From positions 1-11,809 of the forward strand of contig JABGQJ010000187.1 of the NCBI GenBank assembly GCA_018648945.1: a stretch of 11,809 bases of DNA, written 5' to 3'. Both the position numbers and the translations under genes were made by a program. This document shows positions 1 to 7,743 of this stretch, one piece after another. The stretch's first letter is position 1, and each line of letters starts with the position of its first letter. A model generated the notes under the pieces. It saw only the letters and a list, made by a program, of their open reading frames with translations, ran no database searches and was not told where the DNA came from. Source of the DNA: Victivallales bacterium (GTDB taxonomy: Bacteria; Verrucomicrobiota; Lentisphaeria; Oligosphaerales; Lenti-02).

Positions 1-378
1 CGAGCCGATCAGCGCCACCCCCAAAGCCGTGATCAGCGAGACCACGAAACTGTTCAGCATGTACGGGCGGATCACCTTCCACGCACGGCGGATGCCGTTT
101 GTGGCCTGCTCCCACCAATGGGCGGCGGCTGCCCCACGCGACACGACGAGGAGTTCGCCCTCGGCGTCCTTGATCTCCACCTCGCCTGTCCGCCCAAGGA
201 CCCGGTCCCGCCCCAGAGCCGCCAGCTCCTTGGCCGCGCGCGGCAGGGAGAAGAAGGAGTGGTAGAACTCGCTGTTCGTGCGGAACACGTTGTTCACCAT
301 GAAGGCGAAGGGCAGTAGCGTCAGCACCGCGAAGGAGATGAGCACCACGTGAATTGCGATCCGTTTGCCTGCGCTCAC
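1..378 (-). CDS. Carbohydrate ABC transporter permease, MalG-type (N-terminal part, cut by window edge)
   Basis: This is the second membrane subunit of a CUT1-type sugar importer; only the first 126 residues are inside the window. I chose the GTG start at 378 because it overlaps the stop of the upstream permease (GTGA) and has AGGGG eight bases upstream. Residues 6-28 form a first membrane helix ending LLPFAFMV, followed by NNVFRTNSEFY, which matches the usual 'PFxWMxxxSxKTxxEx' region of MalG-type permeases. A second helix begins in PYMLNSFVVSLITALG (about residues 105-120), matching the conserved 'LNSLxVA' entry to the transmembrane domain. Between these lies a soluble stretch at about residues 47-95, longer than in typical MalG proteins, including EVEIKDAEGELLVV, which looks like beta structure. 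The EAA loop would lie beyond the edge. Family assignment is firm; the substrate is not determinable. Confidence 0.9.
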   Translation of the reverse strand, partial: MSAGKRIAIHVVLISFAVLTLLPFAFMVNNVFRTNSEFYHSFFSLPRAAKELAALGRDRVLGRTGEVEIKDAEGELLVVSRGAAAAHWWEQATNGIRRAWKVIRPYMLNSFVVSLITALGVALIGS

Positions 379-1277
379 GACGCTTTCCCCTGGAGTTGCT
401 CGGCGGACTTGAAGTACTTCAGATTGAACACGGTCAGGGTCAGGATCAGCAGGAACAGCAGCACGCCGATGGCGCAGGCGTAGCCCATGCGCTGGAAGCT
501 GAAGGCATTCAGATACATCCACATGCCCGGCACATTGGTTTTGAAGCCGGGGCCTCCCCGGGTGAGAATGAAGACATTCTGGAACGCCTGCACCCCCCCG
601 ATGATGGTGAGGATGAGGATCAGTTTGATCTGGCTGAGGACCATGGGGATGTCGATCAGGAAGAACTTGCGCACGCCCGTGCACCCTTCGAGGGTCGCCG
701 CCTCGTTGACGCTGACGGGGATGCTGGCGAATCCCGCGTAGTAGACCAGCACCTCGAAGCCACCAATGAAGGGGAAGCCCACCATGGCCAGCGCCACCAG
801 CGCCGTGCTCGGGTTGCTCAGCCACCCCGTGGCCAACCCGCCCATACCGATCGTCCGCAGTAGCTCGTTCAGCAAGCCCCGGTCCGCATAGACAATCCCC
901 AACCAGATCAACTGCACCGCCACGCCAGGCACCACGATGGGGATCAGAAACACGATCCGGTAGAAGTGGCGGGTCTTCTCGGATGGGAGCGCGTAGATCA
1001 GCCGCGCCACCACCAGCGGAAAACTCAGCCGCATGCACACGGCGAAAGCGGTCAGCAGCAACATATTCAGCAACGATGGCCAGCAGGTTGGGTCGCGGAA
1101 CAGGTACTCGACGTAGTTGCCCAGGCCCACAAAGCGGGCCGGGCCACCCACCTCGAACTCATAGAGCGACTTGGAGAATGCCCAGAACACGGGCAGATAG
1201 ACGAACGTGAAGAGCAATGCCAAGGAAGGCAGCACGACCGTGTAGCAGGTGAAGGTGGAACGCAGGCGCCAGTTCAT
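375..1277 (-). CDS. Carbohydrate ABC transporter permease, MalF/UgpA-type
   Basis: A 300-residue inner-membrane subunit of a CUT1-type sugar importer. It starts at an ATG that overlaps the stop of the binding-protein gene (ATGA) and is preceded by a perfect AAGGAGG seven bases upstream, so both coupling and independent initiation are possible. The first helix is at about residues 11-34, and further hydrophobic segments lie near 70-95, 108-130, 158-182, 215-236 and 266-285. The cytoplasmic EAA loop, which contacts the ATPase, is clear: EAATLEG at 192-198 and the closing IDIP at 208-211. FILTRGGPG (236-244) is another hallmark of this subunit type. Length is normal for the family. It should pair with the MalG-type permease immediately downstream. 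No ATPase gene is visible; many CUT1 systems share one encoded elsewhere, such as an MsmX/UgpC-like protein. Confidence 0.94.
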   Translation of the reverse strand: MNWRLRSTFTCYTVVLPSLALLFTFVYLPVFWAFSKSLYEFEVGGPARFVGLGNYVEYLFRDPTCWPSLLNMLLLTAFAVCMRLSFPLVVARLIYALPSEKTRHFYRIVFLIPIVVPGVAVQLIWLGIVYADRGLLNELLRTIGMGGLATGWLSNPSTALVALAMVGFPFIGGFEVLVYYAGFASIPVSVNEAATLEGCTGVRKFFLIDIPMVLSQIKLILILTIIGGVQAFQNVFILTRGGPGFKTNVPGMWMYLNAFSFQRMGYACAIGVLLFLLILTLTVFNLKYFKSAEQLQGKAS

Positions 1278-2893
1278 CGCTTGTCCTCCTTCGGTTCAGG
1301 CGGCAGATCCGTGAGCTTGGCCCGGGTCGCTGCCTTGGCCTGCCAGAGCTTCTCCAGCTTGGCCATGTCCACCGGTTTGCGGCGCTGGAGATTCGTGGTG
1401 GCAATCCGGATGTTGTCCTCTTGCCAGCGCAGATACTCGTCCAAGTCCGCGCCATCGGCCAGATAGAGTCCGAGCATCCGGCTCTGGATTTCGCTGAAGC
1501 GCAGGTCGAAGGTGAATACCCATTTGGTGGTCGTGTAGCGCCGCGCCAGAATGTCCTCAAAGGGCTTGAGGACAGGCAACGCCCGGACGCCCTTGATGTT
1601 CGGCAGCATGCAGGGATACTCGTTCACGACCTGCTCGTAGTTCTCCGGCACGCAGAGGAATTGGAGGAAGGCGATAGCGCGTTTGAGCCGCTCGGACTTC
1701 TCCATGCGCTCGGCCATGGGCAGGTCCGGATCGGTATCGCCGATGGCCGTACAGGTGACCTCTAGCTGCGTGCCCGAGCCACCGATCACGCACATGTCCG
1801 TGTCCGAGGCATAGGGTGTCGTCGCCTTGGTGAAACGGGGGAGGTAGAACACGCCCCAGTCGAACCCCAACTCCTTGTCAGCCTGCAGACGGAAGCCGAT
1901 GGCACTCACACTCCACAGCATAGCAGCGTTGCCGGTGACGAACTCCCGCAGCAGGTCGGTGCCCATCATGTCCTGGTTGGTGTACTGCTTGAGATCGCGC
2001 ATCAGTCGCCAGACCTCGCGGTAGCGCGGGTCGGTGGGATGGAAGAACCCCTTCTCGAAGAGGAAGGCGATCTCATCCCAGTCCAGGTAGCCTTCCAGGT
2101 ACTTCTCACGCACGGGGTCCTGAACCAGATCAATGCCGGGCAACAGGCCATGGTAGAGTTGATCGAAGAAGAGGTCCGTACACCAGTCGTTGAAGTTCGA
2201 CAACCCCATCAGCAAGGGAATCTTGTCCGCCTGTTTGGCGCGCTTGAGGACCTGGATGAACTGCTCCCAGGTCTCGGGCGGCTCGACGCCCCACTCTCTG
2301 AACAGACTCTTGTTGTAGTAGATGCCCGTCTCGATCATGTCGTAGGTCAGGCAGTAGTTCTTGTTGTCCGGCGCGGCCTTGCCCCGGCTGATGCCCTGGT
2401 AGGTGAACATGTCCCACCATGCCTTACTGCCCGGCAACGAGGCATCGCCCTTCTCGACCACGAAGGGGTTCGGCGCCTCCAGGAAGGGATCCAGGGGCAC
2501 GTACCAGCCCTTCTGCACATCGGTCCAGACATCCTCCACATTCACGTTGATGATGTCTGGCGCCTGCCCACTGGAGAGCTGGGTGACGAGGTACTCGCGC
2601 ACCGATGGCGTACTCAGGATTTCGATCCGGGTGTCAGGGAAGCGCGCCTCGAAGGCGGCCACGACATCACTCAGCCCCCGCAACGTGAGCGCCATCCCAA
2701 ACGGTTTCATCCCCGGCATGTAGGATCCCCCGGGGGAGACCTTCAGTACGAAACGAGCGTCCCGGAGGGGCGTGGTCTTCCCGTCTCCGCCGGTCCCGCT
2801 CCTGCGTTCGTCCTCGGGAGGGCGCAGGAGCCAGCCCCCGCCGATCAGGATGATCGCCAGAGACGAGTAGCGAATGAGTTTGCCGATCGACAT
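1274..2893 (-). CDS. Extracellular solute-binding protein, family 1 (sugar ABC transporter), membrane-anchored
   Basis: A 539-residue sugar-binding protein that delivers ligand to the two permeases downstream. I chose the ATG at 2893 because the frame upstream runs into the previous gene, and GAGG lies eight bases before this ATG. Residues 8-23 are hydrophobic after a basic N-terminus, so the protein is probably held in the membrane by an uncleaved helix; I see no lipobox cysteine. Typical family motifs are present: SSGQAPDIINVNVEDVW at 107-123, YYNKSLFREWGVEPPETWEQF at about 192-212 (hinge region), and FVTGNAAMLWSVSA at 318-331. The length exceeds the usual 400-450 residues, owing to an N-terminal linker rich in G, D and R (24-47) and a charged C-terminal tail (about 480-539). 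It follows the propeller gene by 25 bases. The ligand is probably an oligosaccharide, by family inference only. Confidence 0.92.
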   Translation of the reverse strand: MSIGKLIRYSSLAIILIGGGWLLRPPEDERRSGTGGDGKTTPLRDARFVLKVSPGGSYMPGMKPFGMALTLRGLSDVVAAFEARFPDTRIEILSTPSVREYLVTQLSSGQAPDIINVNVEDVWTDVQKGWYVPLDPFLEAPNPFVVEKGDASLPGSKAWWDMFTYQGISRGKAAPDNKNYCLTYDMIETGIYYNKSLFREWGVEPPETWEQFIQVLKRAKQADKIPLLMGLSNFNDWCTDLFFDQLYHGLLPGIDLVQDPVREKYLEGYLDWDEIAFLFEKGFFHPTDPRYREVWRLMRDLKQYTNQDMMGTDLLREFVTGNAAMLWSVSAIGFRLQADKELGFDWGVFYLPRFTKATTPYASDTDMCVIGGSGTQLEVTCTAIGDTDPDLPMAERMEKSERLKRAIAFLQFLCVPENYEQVVNEYPCMLPNIKGVRALPVLKPFEDILARRYTTTKWVFTFDLRFSEIQSRMLGLYLADGADLDEYLRWQEDNIRIATTNLQRRKPVDMAKLEKLWQAKAATRAKLTDLPPEPKEDKR

Positions 2894-2918
2894 GCTGAAT
2901 CCTCGCAGCGACGGATCG

Positions 2919-4406
2919 CTATTTGTCCCCGAACCGGAACGAGTATAGCCTAGTCCCAAATTGCAGCTCAAAGTGCAGTTTGACAGCCTGGCTGGACAAT
3001 CCTGCAAGATCCTCCTTGCCGCGCCAGGTGACGCGGCGGCTGGTGACGTTGGCCGTGTGAATGCGGTCGCAGTCGTCCATGGTGAAGCCGGGAATGGGTT
3101 TGCCGTCAGCATCTTGCAGTTCCACGCGCATCAGCCCCATCCCCGAGGTATCAAGGTTGAGGAAGAGCCCTTTGCCCTTGAACTGCACAGCTGGCGTGGT
3201 GAACTCCCCGCCATCGTAGTTTGCCTCGACGCAGGTGAACCCGTCGCGGCGCAGCACGACCCGACTCAGGATCATCCGCTTCTGGGCTTCGCGGTTGCCA
3301 GTGTGGGGATCGTCCAGCCCCACGTAGTAGAGCCAGATCTCGTCGCCCTGCACATGCATGCCCCGGGTCATGTACATGGTGCGGGAGTCGAAGCTGCCGT
3401 CCTTGCCCAGACGAATCCATGGCTTGCGGTCGTAGCGCTGCCATTTCGTTCCATCGCGCGAGGCATCCAACTCCATGTCCTCCACGCCGATATTGTAGAT
3501 GCCCACCGTCGTCGTCGGGTAGATGGACATGTCGTCGGGCAGGTACCAACCCTCGTAGGAACGGTACCGGCAGTTGAGCAGGAAGTAGGCGTCCTGCGCC
3601 AGCGGGTAGCGAACCACCTGCGGCATGTAGAAATCCATCACCTTGACCCCATCGAAGGTGGGATCGCGCTCGTCCGGGGCCAAGACCACCTCGGGCATGG
3701 GAAACCGGGAGAGGTCGTTGGTCACGGCCCGGCCAATGGCCCGGCGAGCATACCGGTTGGGAGCACCGTACCGTTGCCGCCCGATCTTCTCGAAGTAGGG
3801 CACCTTGCCCGGCGGGCACTCATAGACCTTGTTCACCCGCACATAGGCGGTGTATTGGCCCAAGGCCGCATCGTAGAAGCAGACATTGTGGCTGTCCATG
3901 CCATTTGGGTAACAGGCCTTGGCAGGGAACACATTCTCGTGCAACACCCGCCAGTCCGAGCCATCGCTCGACGCCTGGATGCGGTTCTTCATCCCATCGT
4001 ACATCTTGTAGCGCTCGTCGGCCGGCGCCTTGGGGTCCACGAACACGGTCCGGCCGCCAAAGAGCATGCCCAGGATATCGTCCGGCTCCGGCAGGGCATA
4101 GCCCGAGACACGCCGCCAATGGACGCCGTCCTTGGTCAGCGCCTGGTAGTAACGGAAGACTCCATCCGGCTTGATCAGAGACGAATAGGCCGAAGGCACC
4201 TTCCGCAGGCACACTTCGTTCGTCTTCAGCGGCGGGCAAACCACCACCCGGACCCCGCGACTGGCCTGCACATACCGGCCATCGATGAACACCTGGTTTC
4301 GGTCGGCAATATCCACGATTCCATCTCCTGCCTGCGACAGGCTGCAGAACGCGGCCCAGGCCACGCCCAGAAGCCCGCAATGCACACTTCGTTTGATTCG
4401 GCCCAT
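2919..4406 (-). CDS. Secreted propeller-like protein, resembling glycoside hydrolase 32/43-type folds; function unknown
   Basis: A 495-residue exported protein that leads the sugar transporter operon. The ATG at 4406 is preferred over one 51 bases upstream because it has GAGGA nine bases before it and directly begins a Sec signal peptide (MGRIKRSVHCGLLG, hydrophobic core, cleavage after SQA at residue 26). The mature part is rich in short repeats in which aromatic residues follow DG or GT turns, such as TKDGVHWRRV, SSDGSDWRVL and SRDGTKWQRY. These look like the Asp-box-like blades seen in sialidase and GH32/43-type propellers. The C-terminal segment (about 413-493) has LNLDTSGMGLMRVELQD and ends LYSFRF, a beta-sandwich-like ending I associate with uncharacterised planctomycete proteins. 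I cannot identify catalytic residues with confidence. It could be a hydrolase or only a glycan-binding protein. Confidence 0.72.
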   Translation of the reverse strand: MGRIKRSVHCGLLGVAWAAFCSLSQAGDGIVDIADRNQVFIDGRYVQASRGVRVVVCPPLKTNEVCLRKVPSAYSSLIKPDGVFRYYQALTKDGVHWRRVSGYALPEPDDILGMLFGGRTVFVDPKAPADERYKMYDGMKNRIQASSDGSDWRVLHENVFPAKACYPNGMDSHNVCFYDAALGQYTAYVRVNKVYECPPGKVPYFEKIGRQRYGAPNRYARRAIGRAVTNDLSRFPMPEVVLAPDERDPTFDGVKVMDFYMPQVVRYPLAQDAYFLLNCRYRSYEGWYLPDDMSIYPTTTVGIYNIGVEDMELDASRDGTKWQRYDRKPWIRLGKDGSFDSRTMYMTRGMHVQGDEIWLYYVGLDDPHTGNREAQKRMILSRVVLRRDGFTCVEANYDGGEFTTPAVQFKGKGLFLNLDTSGMGLMRVELQDADGKPIPGFTMDDCDRIHTANVTSRRVTWRGKEDLAGLSSQAVKLHFELQFGTRLYSFRFGDK

Positions 4407-4445
4407 GGTGACGAGTCCTCGTTTCGTGCGTGGGATGCCAAGGCG

Positions 4446-4474
4446 ACCATACTGCACCCCACGTGCACGGGCAA
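4446..4474 (-). promoter_or_regulatory. Candidate sigma-70-type promoter for the transporter operon
   Basis: On the minus strand, TTGCCC (4469-4474) and TATGGT (4446-4451) are separated by exactly 17 bases; each matches four of six consensus positions. The resulting start near 4439 would give a leader of about 33 bases before the ATG at 4406. The spacer contains the 8-base palindrome CGTGCACG (4462-4469), overlapping the -35 edge, which might bind a regulator. This rests on pattern matching only; PVC-group promoters are poorly defined. Confidence 0.35.
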
Positions 4475-4536
4475 CTGCGACCAGTCGTCAAGCGACACGG
4501 TGCAAACGCGTCGGGCAAGAGTACATTAGTGGTCTG

Positions 4537-4552
4537 CCCCGTGTGTGCGGGG
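4537..4552. promoter_or_regulatory. Small inverted repeat in the divergent spacer (possible operator or leader hairpin)
   Basis: Arms CCCCG (4537-4541) and CGGGG (4548-4552) flank a six-base GTGTGT loop. The repeat lies 30 bases before the plus-strand start at 4582, just downstream of a TACATT (4522-4527) that could serve as a weak -10 for that gene. It could be an operator between divergent operons or a hairpin in the leader RNA. The arms are short for a high-GC genome, so chance is a real alternative. Confidence 0.25.
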
Positions 4553-4581
4553 TCAATCGCTGCCACGACCCTGGGAAGTAG

Positions 4582-7500
4582 ATGCCCGAACCCGTCCGCC
4601 AATCTGCCGCGTCGCCAAGCCGCCCGCTCGTGGGTTCGCTCGCCAGCGTGCGCCGAACGATCCGTCGGTACCAGCTGGCCTGGGCATGCGTGGCGGGCCT
4701 GGGCTTCTTCACGGGCGCCCTCGCAATCGCGGCGGCCTTGGAGCGCCTGACGGTGCTTCAGGAGCAGACCGCGCTGACCGTGTTGGCCGGGGCCACGGTC
4801 CTCGCGATACTGGTCGGTCTACGGGAACTCTTCCGGGCACTCTTCAGAACCCCCTCGGTGGTGAGCCTGGCCCTCGGCGTCGAGGCGGCCCACCCGGAGC
4901 TGCTCGACTCCTTTGTCTGCGCCGTGGAACTGGAGGCCTCTGGCCGGCAGGACTTCGGCCCCCTGGAGGAAGCGTTGCTGAATCGCGCGAGGGCGGAGAC
5001 GACTCGCCTGGAACTGCCCCGCATATTCCGGCGGTCCCTACGCTGGGGACGTCTCCTCGTGTTCTCCCTGCTGATCACCGCGACGACGGGGATTCTGGGC
5101 AATTCCCGCGTGGCCCGGAAAGCCCGGTTCCACTTGCGTGACTGGCTGGCGGGAACCAGCAGCGGTCTGCGCATCGACTACCCCACCGCGCCGATTCCCG
5201 AGCACACGGACGCCCGCATCGAGGTGACAGTGAGCCGCTGGGAACCCGAAGCCGAGATTCTCTACGAAGATGCCGATGGGAACCACCGCTTCCCGCTGAA
5301 CCACGCCCCCGACGGCAGCGCCTACTTCACCCTCTACGACCTGACCGGCACGACGCGTTTCCGGATCCAGACCCCGTCGTTGCGCAGTCCGTGGCAGCTG
5401 GTGGGCGCATATGTCCCCCCCCAGTTCGACGCCGTTTCGCTACGCGTCCGGCAACCCGCATACACGGGACGAAAGGACCTGCTATTCAACGACTTCAAGA
5501 ACTGCACAGCGGTCGATGGCAGTCGCATCGAGCTGGAGATCAGGACCGATCCCCGGGTTCACGCGACGGTGCTGTCTGGCAGTGACCAACTGCCCATGCA
5601 AACCGTCGAGCCCGGGACCTTCCGTTTCGCCCGCCCGCTCAAGGAAGCGTTCACCTTCCGCGTGCGTCTGCGCACCGACCAAGGCTTCACCGCCCTGGGT
5701 GCCGAGACCACGATCCGGGGAGAGCCCGATCTGCCACCGGTCGTCGAGGCGGTCGAGCCGCGCCGGGATACCCAGGTGCTCAAGGACGAAACGGTGTACC
5801 TGGAAGCCAGGGCCAGCGATGACTTCGGCGTCAGAAGTGTGATGCTGAAGTACACCATCTCGGGGAGAGAGACCCATGTCCCCGTGCTCTACAAGACCGA
5901 CCCGAAGCTGCCGCCCGAGGCCGAAGTCACCACCGGCGAGAAGCTGGACCTCGCCAAGCTCAAAGTGAAGGACGGCGACGTGATTGCCTATGCCTTCATT
6001 GCCTGGGACAACCGCCAGCCCGAGCTGCAGGCAGCACGAAGCCGCGTCTTCTTCATCACCATCCGACCCGACCTGGAAGAGGCGAAGAAGCAGGAGAGCG
6101 AAGGCAAGGGAGAGCAGGCGAAGGTTGACCTGAGCGCGCTGATTGCCGAGCTGAAACGCCTCATCCGCCTCAGTTGGGACCAGCTCGACGCCAGGGGCAC
6201 GGAACAGGACGCCCTGCGCGCGGAACTGTACCGTGGGCTGAAGGATCTCTCCGTGGAGACTAGCAAGAAGATGAACGAGGTCCTGAAAGCTGCCGGCGGC
6301 AAGGGCGCAAGCGAGATCAGGGAGGCCTTCGAGGCCGTCGATCACGAGATCCTGCGCGCGGCGGGACTGGTCGAGAAGAAACTGGTCGAGGAAGCCATGG
6401 GCCCCGAACAACGGGCTCTCGCCATTCTGGTCGCCATCGAGAACGAACTGCTCAAGAATGCGGCGAAGAGCAAGGGTAAAGGCAAGGGCAAGGAGAAAGG
6501 CAAAGACGACGACAAGGAGAAGGAAAAACCCCCGGAACAGGATGGCGACAAGGCCGCGCAGCAAGCCCAAGCCATGGCCAAGATCCGCGAAGCGCTGGAG
6601 CGCGTCCGCCGCCTGGCCGAGCGCCAGGACGGGCAGAACCGCGACCTGCAACGCGCCCCCGACGACCTGGATCAACCCCTGGCGAAAGCCCTGGGCGACA
6701 AGCAGAACGACATCCGCGACGGCAGTGCCAGCATCCGCAAGGAGCTGAGCGAGATCCCGGATGCAGCCCAAGCCAGTCGCGATCTGGAAGCCGCCGAACG
6801 GGAAATGACCAAGGGCAACCAGGCGCTCGACAGACGCAATCTGCCGGTTGCTCGCCCCCATGGCGCCCGCGCCCATCACATGCTCCTCTCGGCCACCCGT
6901 TCCCTGGAAGAGGCCCAGCGCAAGCAAGCGGCTGAGCGGATCAACCAGCTGGCCCAGGCCGCGCAGCAACTGGCCAACGCCGAAAGCCAAGCCGCCGACG
7001 CCAGCGCCCGCATGGGCGAGGGTGAGAAGCCAGGCGACGAACAGGTGAAGGGCGCCCGGGAAAGGCAGAACACCCTGAAGGAGATGAACGACCAGCTCGG
7101 CCAGGCCATCGAGCGCACGGCCGGGGAGTTCGAGGAGTCCTTCCCCAAAGCATCCCGCGCCCTGGCCGAAGCCGCGCGCAGCGCCCGCGATGCGGGTACG
7201 GGCCGCAAAATGGCGCGCGCCACCAACGCCCTCCTCTACCGGCGCTTCGACAAGGCCAGCCGCGAGCAAACCGAGGCGACCAACGAATTACGCAAGCTCT
7301 CCAGCGATCTCTCGGCGGCCGGCAAGAACCTGCCCACCATGAGCCGCGAAGAACTGCTGGAGGCCATGCGCCAGCTCCAGAAACAGGCCCAGGGCATCCA
7401 GAAGACGATGCAGCAGGGCGAGAGCGAGGAAACGCGGAGCCAACTGCGCAAGCAAGCCCAGAAGGGCGCGCAGAGCCTGGACGCCCTGGCCTCCGCGATG

Positions 7501-7743
7501 CAGGAGGACAGCCTACAGCAGATTGCCGATGACATGTCCATGCCCCAAGGCGGCGAGAATGCCATGGCCGAGGGGCGGCGAATCCTGGGCATGTATCGGG
7601 CCGCCATGCGCGTGCTGGAAGGGCACCTGATCGATGCCGGGGTCCAGCGGAAGCTTGGGCTGAGTCGCGAAACCGCCAACCCGCCCGAGAAATACCGCCG
7701 TCTCGTGGAGCAGTACTTCAAGGATCTGAGCCGCGAGAAATGA
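4582..7743 (+). CDS. DUF4175-like membrane and coiled-coil protein
   Basis: A 1053-residue protein whose architecture fits the DUF4175-type proteins of planctomycetes and related bacteria; its biochemical role is unknown. The ATG at 4582 follows GGGAAG closely. Helices are predicted near residues 31-53, 62-82 and 155-173. A beta-rich, presumably extracytoplasmic part follows (about 195-500), with Ig/FN3-like elements and the ASDDFGV motif (411-417) that I recall as typical of this family. The C-terminal half (about 500-1040) is almost entirely charged helix and coiled coil, rich in Q, A, E, K and R, interrupted by a low-complexity K/G/E/D linker at 629-653. The end, NPPEKYRRLVEQYFKDL, is also characteristic. 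Its stop overlaps the next start (ATGA), implying coupled synthesis with the VWA protein. A role in envelope assembly or a large surface complex is inference from this pairing. Confidence 0.82.
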   Translation: MPEPVRQSAASPSRPLVGSLASVRRTIRRYQLAWACVAGLGFFTGALAIAAALERLTVLQEQTALTVLAGATVLAILVGLRELFRALFRTPSVVSLALGVEAAHPELLDSFVCAVELEASGRQDFGPLEEALLNRARAETTRLELPRIFRRSLRWGRLLVFSLLITATTGILGNSRVARKARFHLRDWLAGTSSGLRIDYPTAPIPEHTDARIEVTVSRWEPEAEILYEDADGNHRFPLNHAPDGSAYFTLYDLTGTTRFRIQTPSLRSPWQLVGAYVPPQFDAVSLRVRQPAYTGRKDLLFNDFKNCTAVDGSRIELEIRTDPRVHATVLSGSDQLPMQTVEPGTFRFARPLKEAFTFRVRLRTDQGFTALGAETTIRGEPDLPPVVEAVEPRRDTQVLKDETVYLEARASDDFGVRSVMLKYTISGRETHVPVLYKTDPKLPPEAEVTTGEKLDLAKLKVKDGDVIAYAFIAWDNRQPELQAARSRVFFITIRPDLEEAKKQESEGKGEQAKVDLSALIAELKRLIRLSWDQLDARGTEQDALRAELYRGLKDLSVETSKKMNEVLKAAGGKGASEIREAFEAVDHEILRAAGLVEKKLVEEAMGPEQRALAILVAIENELLKNAAKSKGKGKGKEKGKDDDKEKEKPPEQDGDKAAQQAQAMAKIREALERVRRLAERQDGQNRDLQRAPDDLDQPLAKALGDKQNDIRDGSASIRKELSEIPDAAQASRDLEAAEREMTKGNQALDRRNLPVARPHGARAHHMLLSATRSLEEAQRKQAAERINQLAQAAQQLANAESQAADASARMGEGEKPGDEQVKGARERQNTLKEMNDQLGQAIERTAGEFEESFPKASRALAEAARSARDAGTGRKMARATNALLYRRFDKASREQTEATNELRKLSSDLSAAGKNLPTMSREELLEAMRQLQKQAQGIQKTMQQGESEETRSQLRKQAQKGAQSLDALASAMQEDSLQQIADDMSMPQGGENAMAEGRRILGMYRAAMRVLEGHLIDAGVQRKLGLSRETANPPEKYRRLVEQYFKDLSREK

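Noticed and set aside
2039..2953. A 304-codon plus-strand open frame opposite the solute-binding protein
   Set aside because: The minus-strand frame carries the family 1 binding-protein motifs and overlaps its downstream neighbour as expected for an operon.
2894..3112. A longer N-terminus for the solute-binding protein
   Set aside because: The extension runs inside the preceding gene, has no signal-like sequence, and the ATG at 2893 has a well-spaced GAGG.
2961..4529. A 522-codon plus-strand open frame opposite the propeller gene
   Set aside because: It is a mirror of a high-GC coding frame. The minus-strand protein has a signal peptide, ribosome binding site and blade motifs, whereas this translation is rich in H, V and G with no recognisable domain.
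5482..7269. A 595-codon minus-strand open frame opposite the DUF4175-like gene
   Set aside because: Its leucine/glycine-rich translation comes from the complement of a Q/A/E/K-rich coiled-coil region; there are no family motifs.
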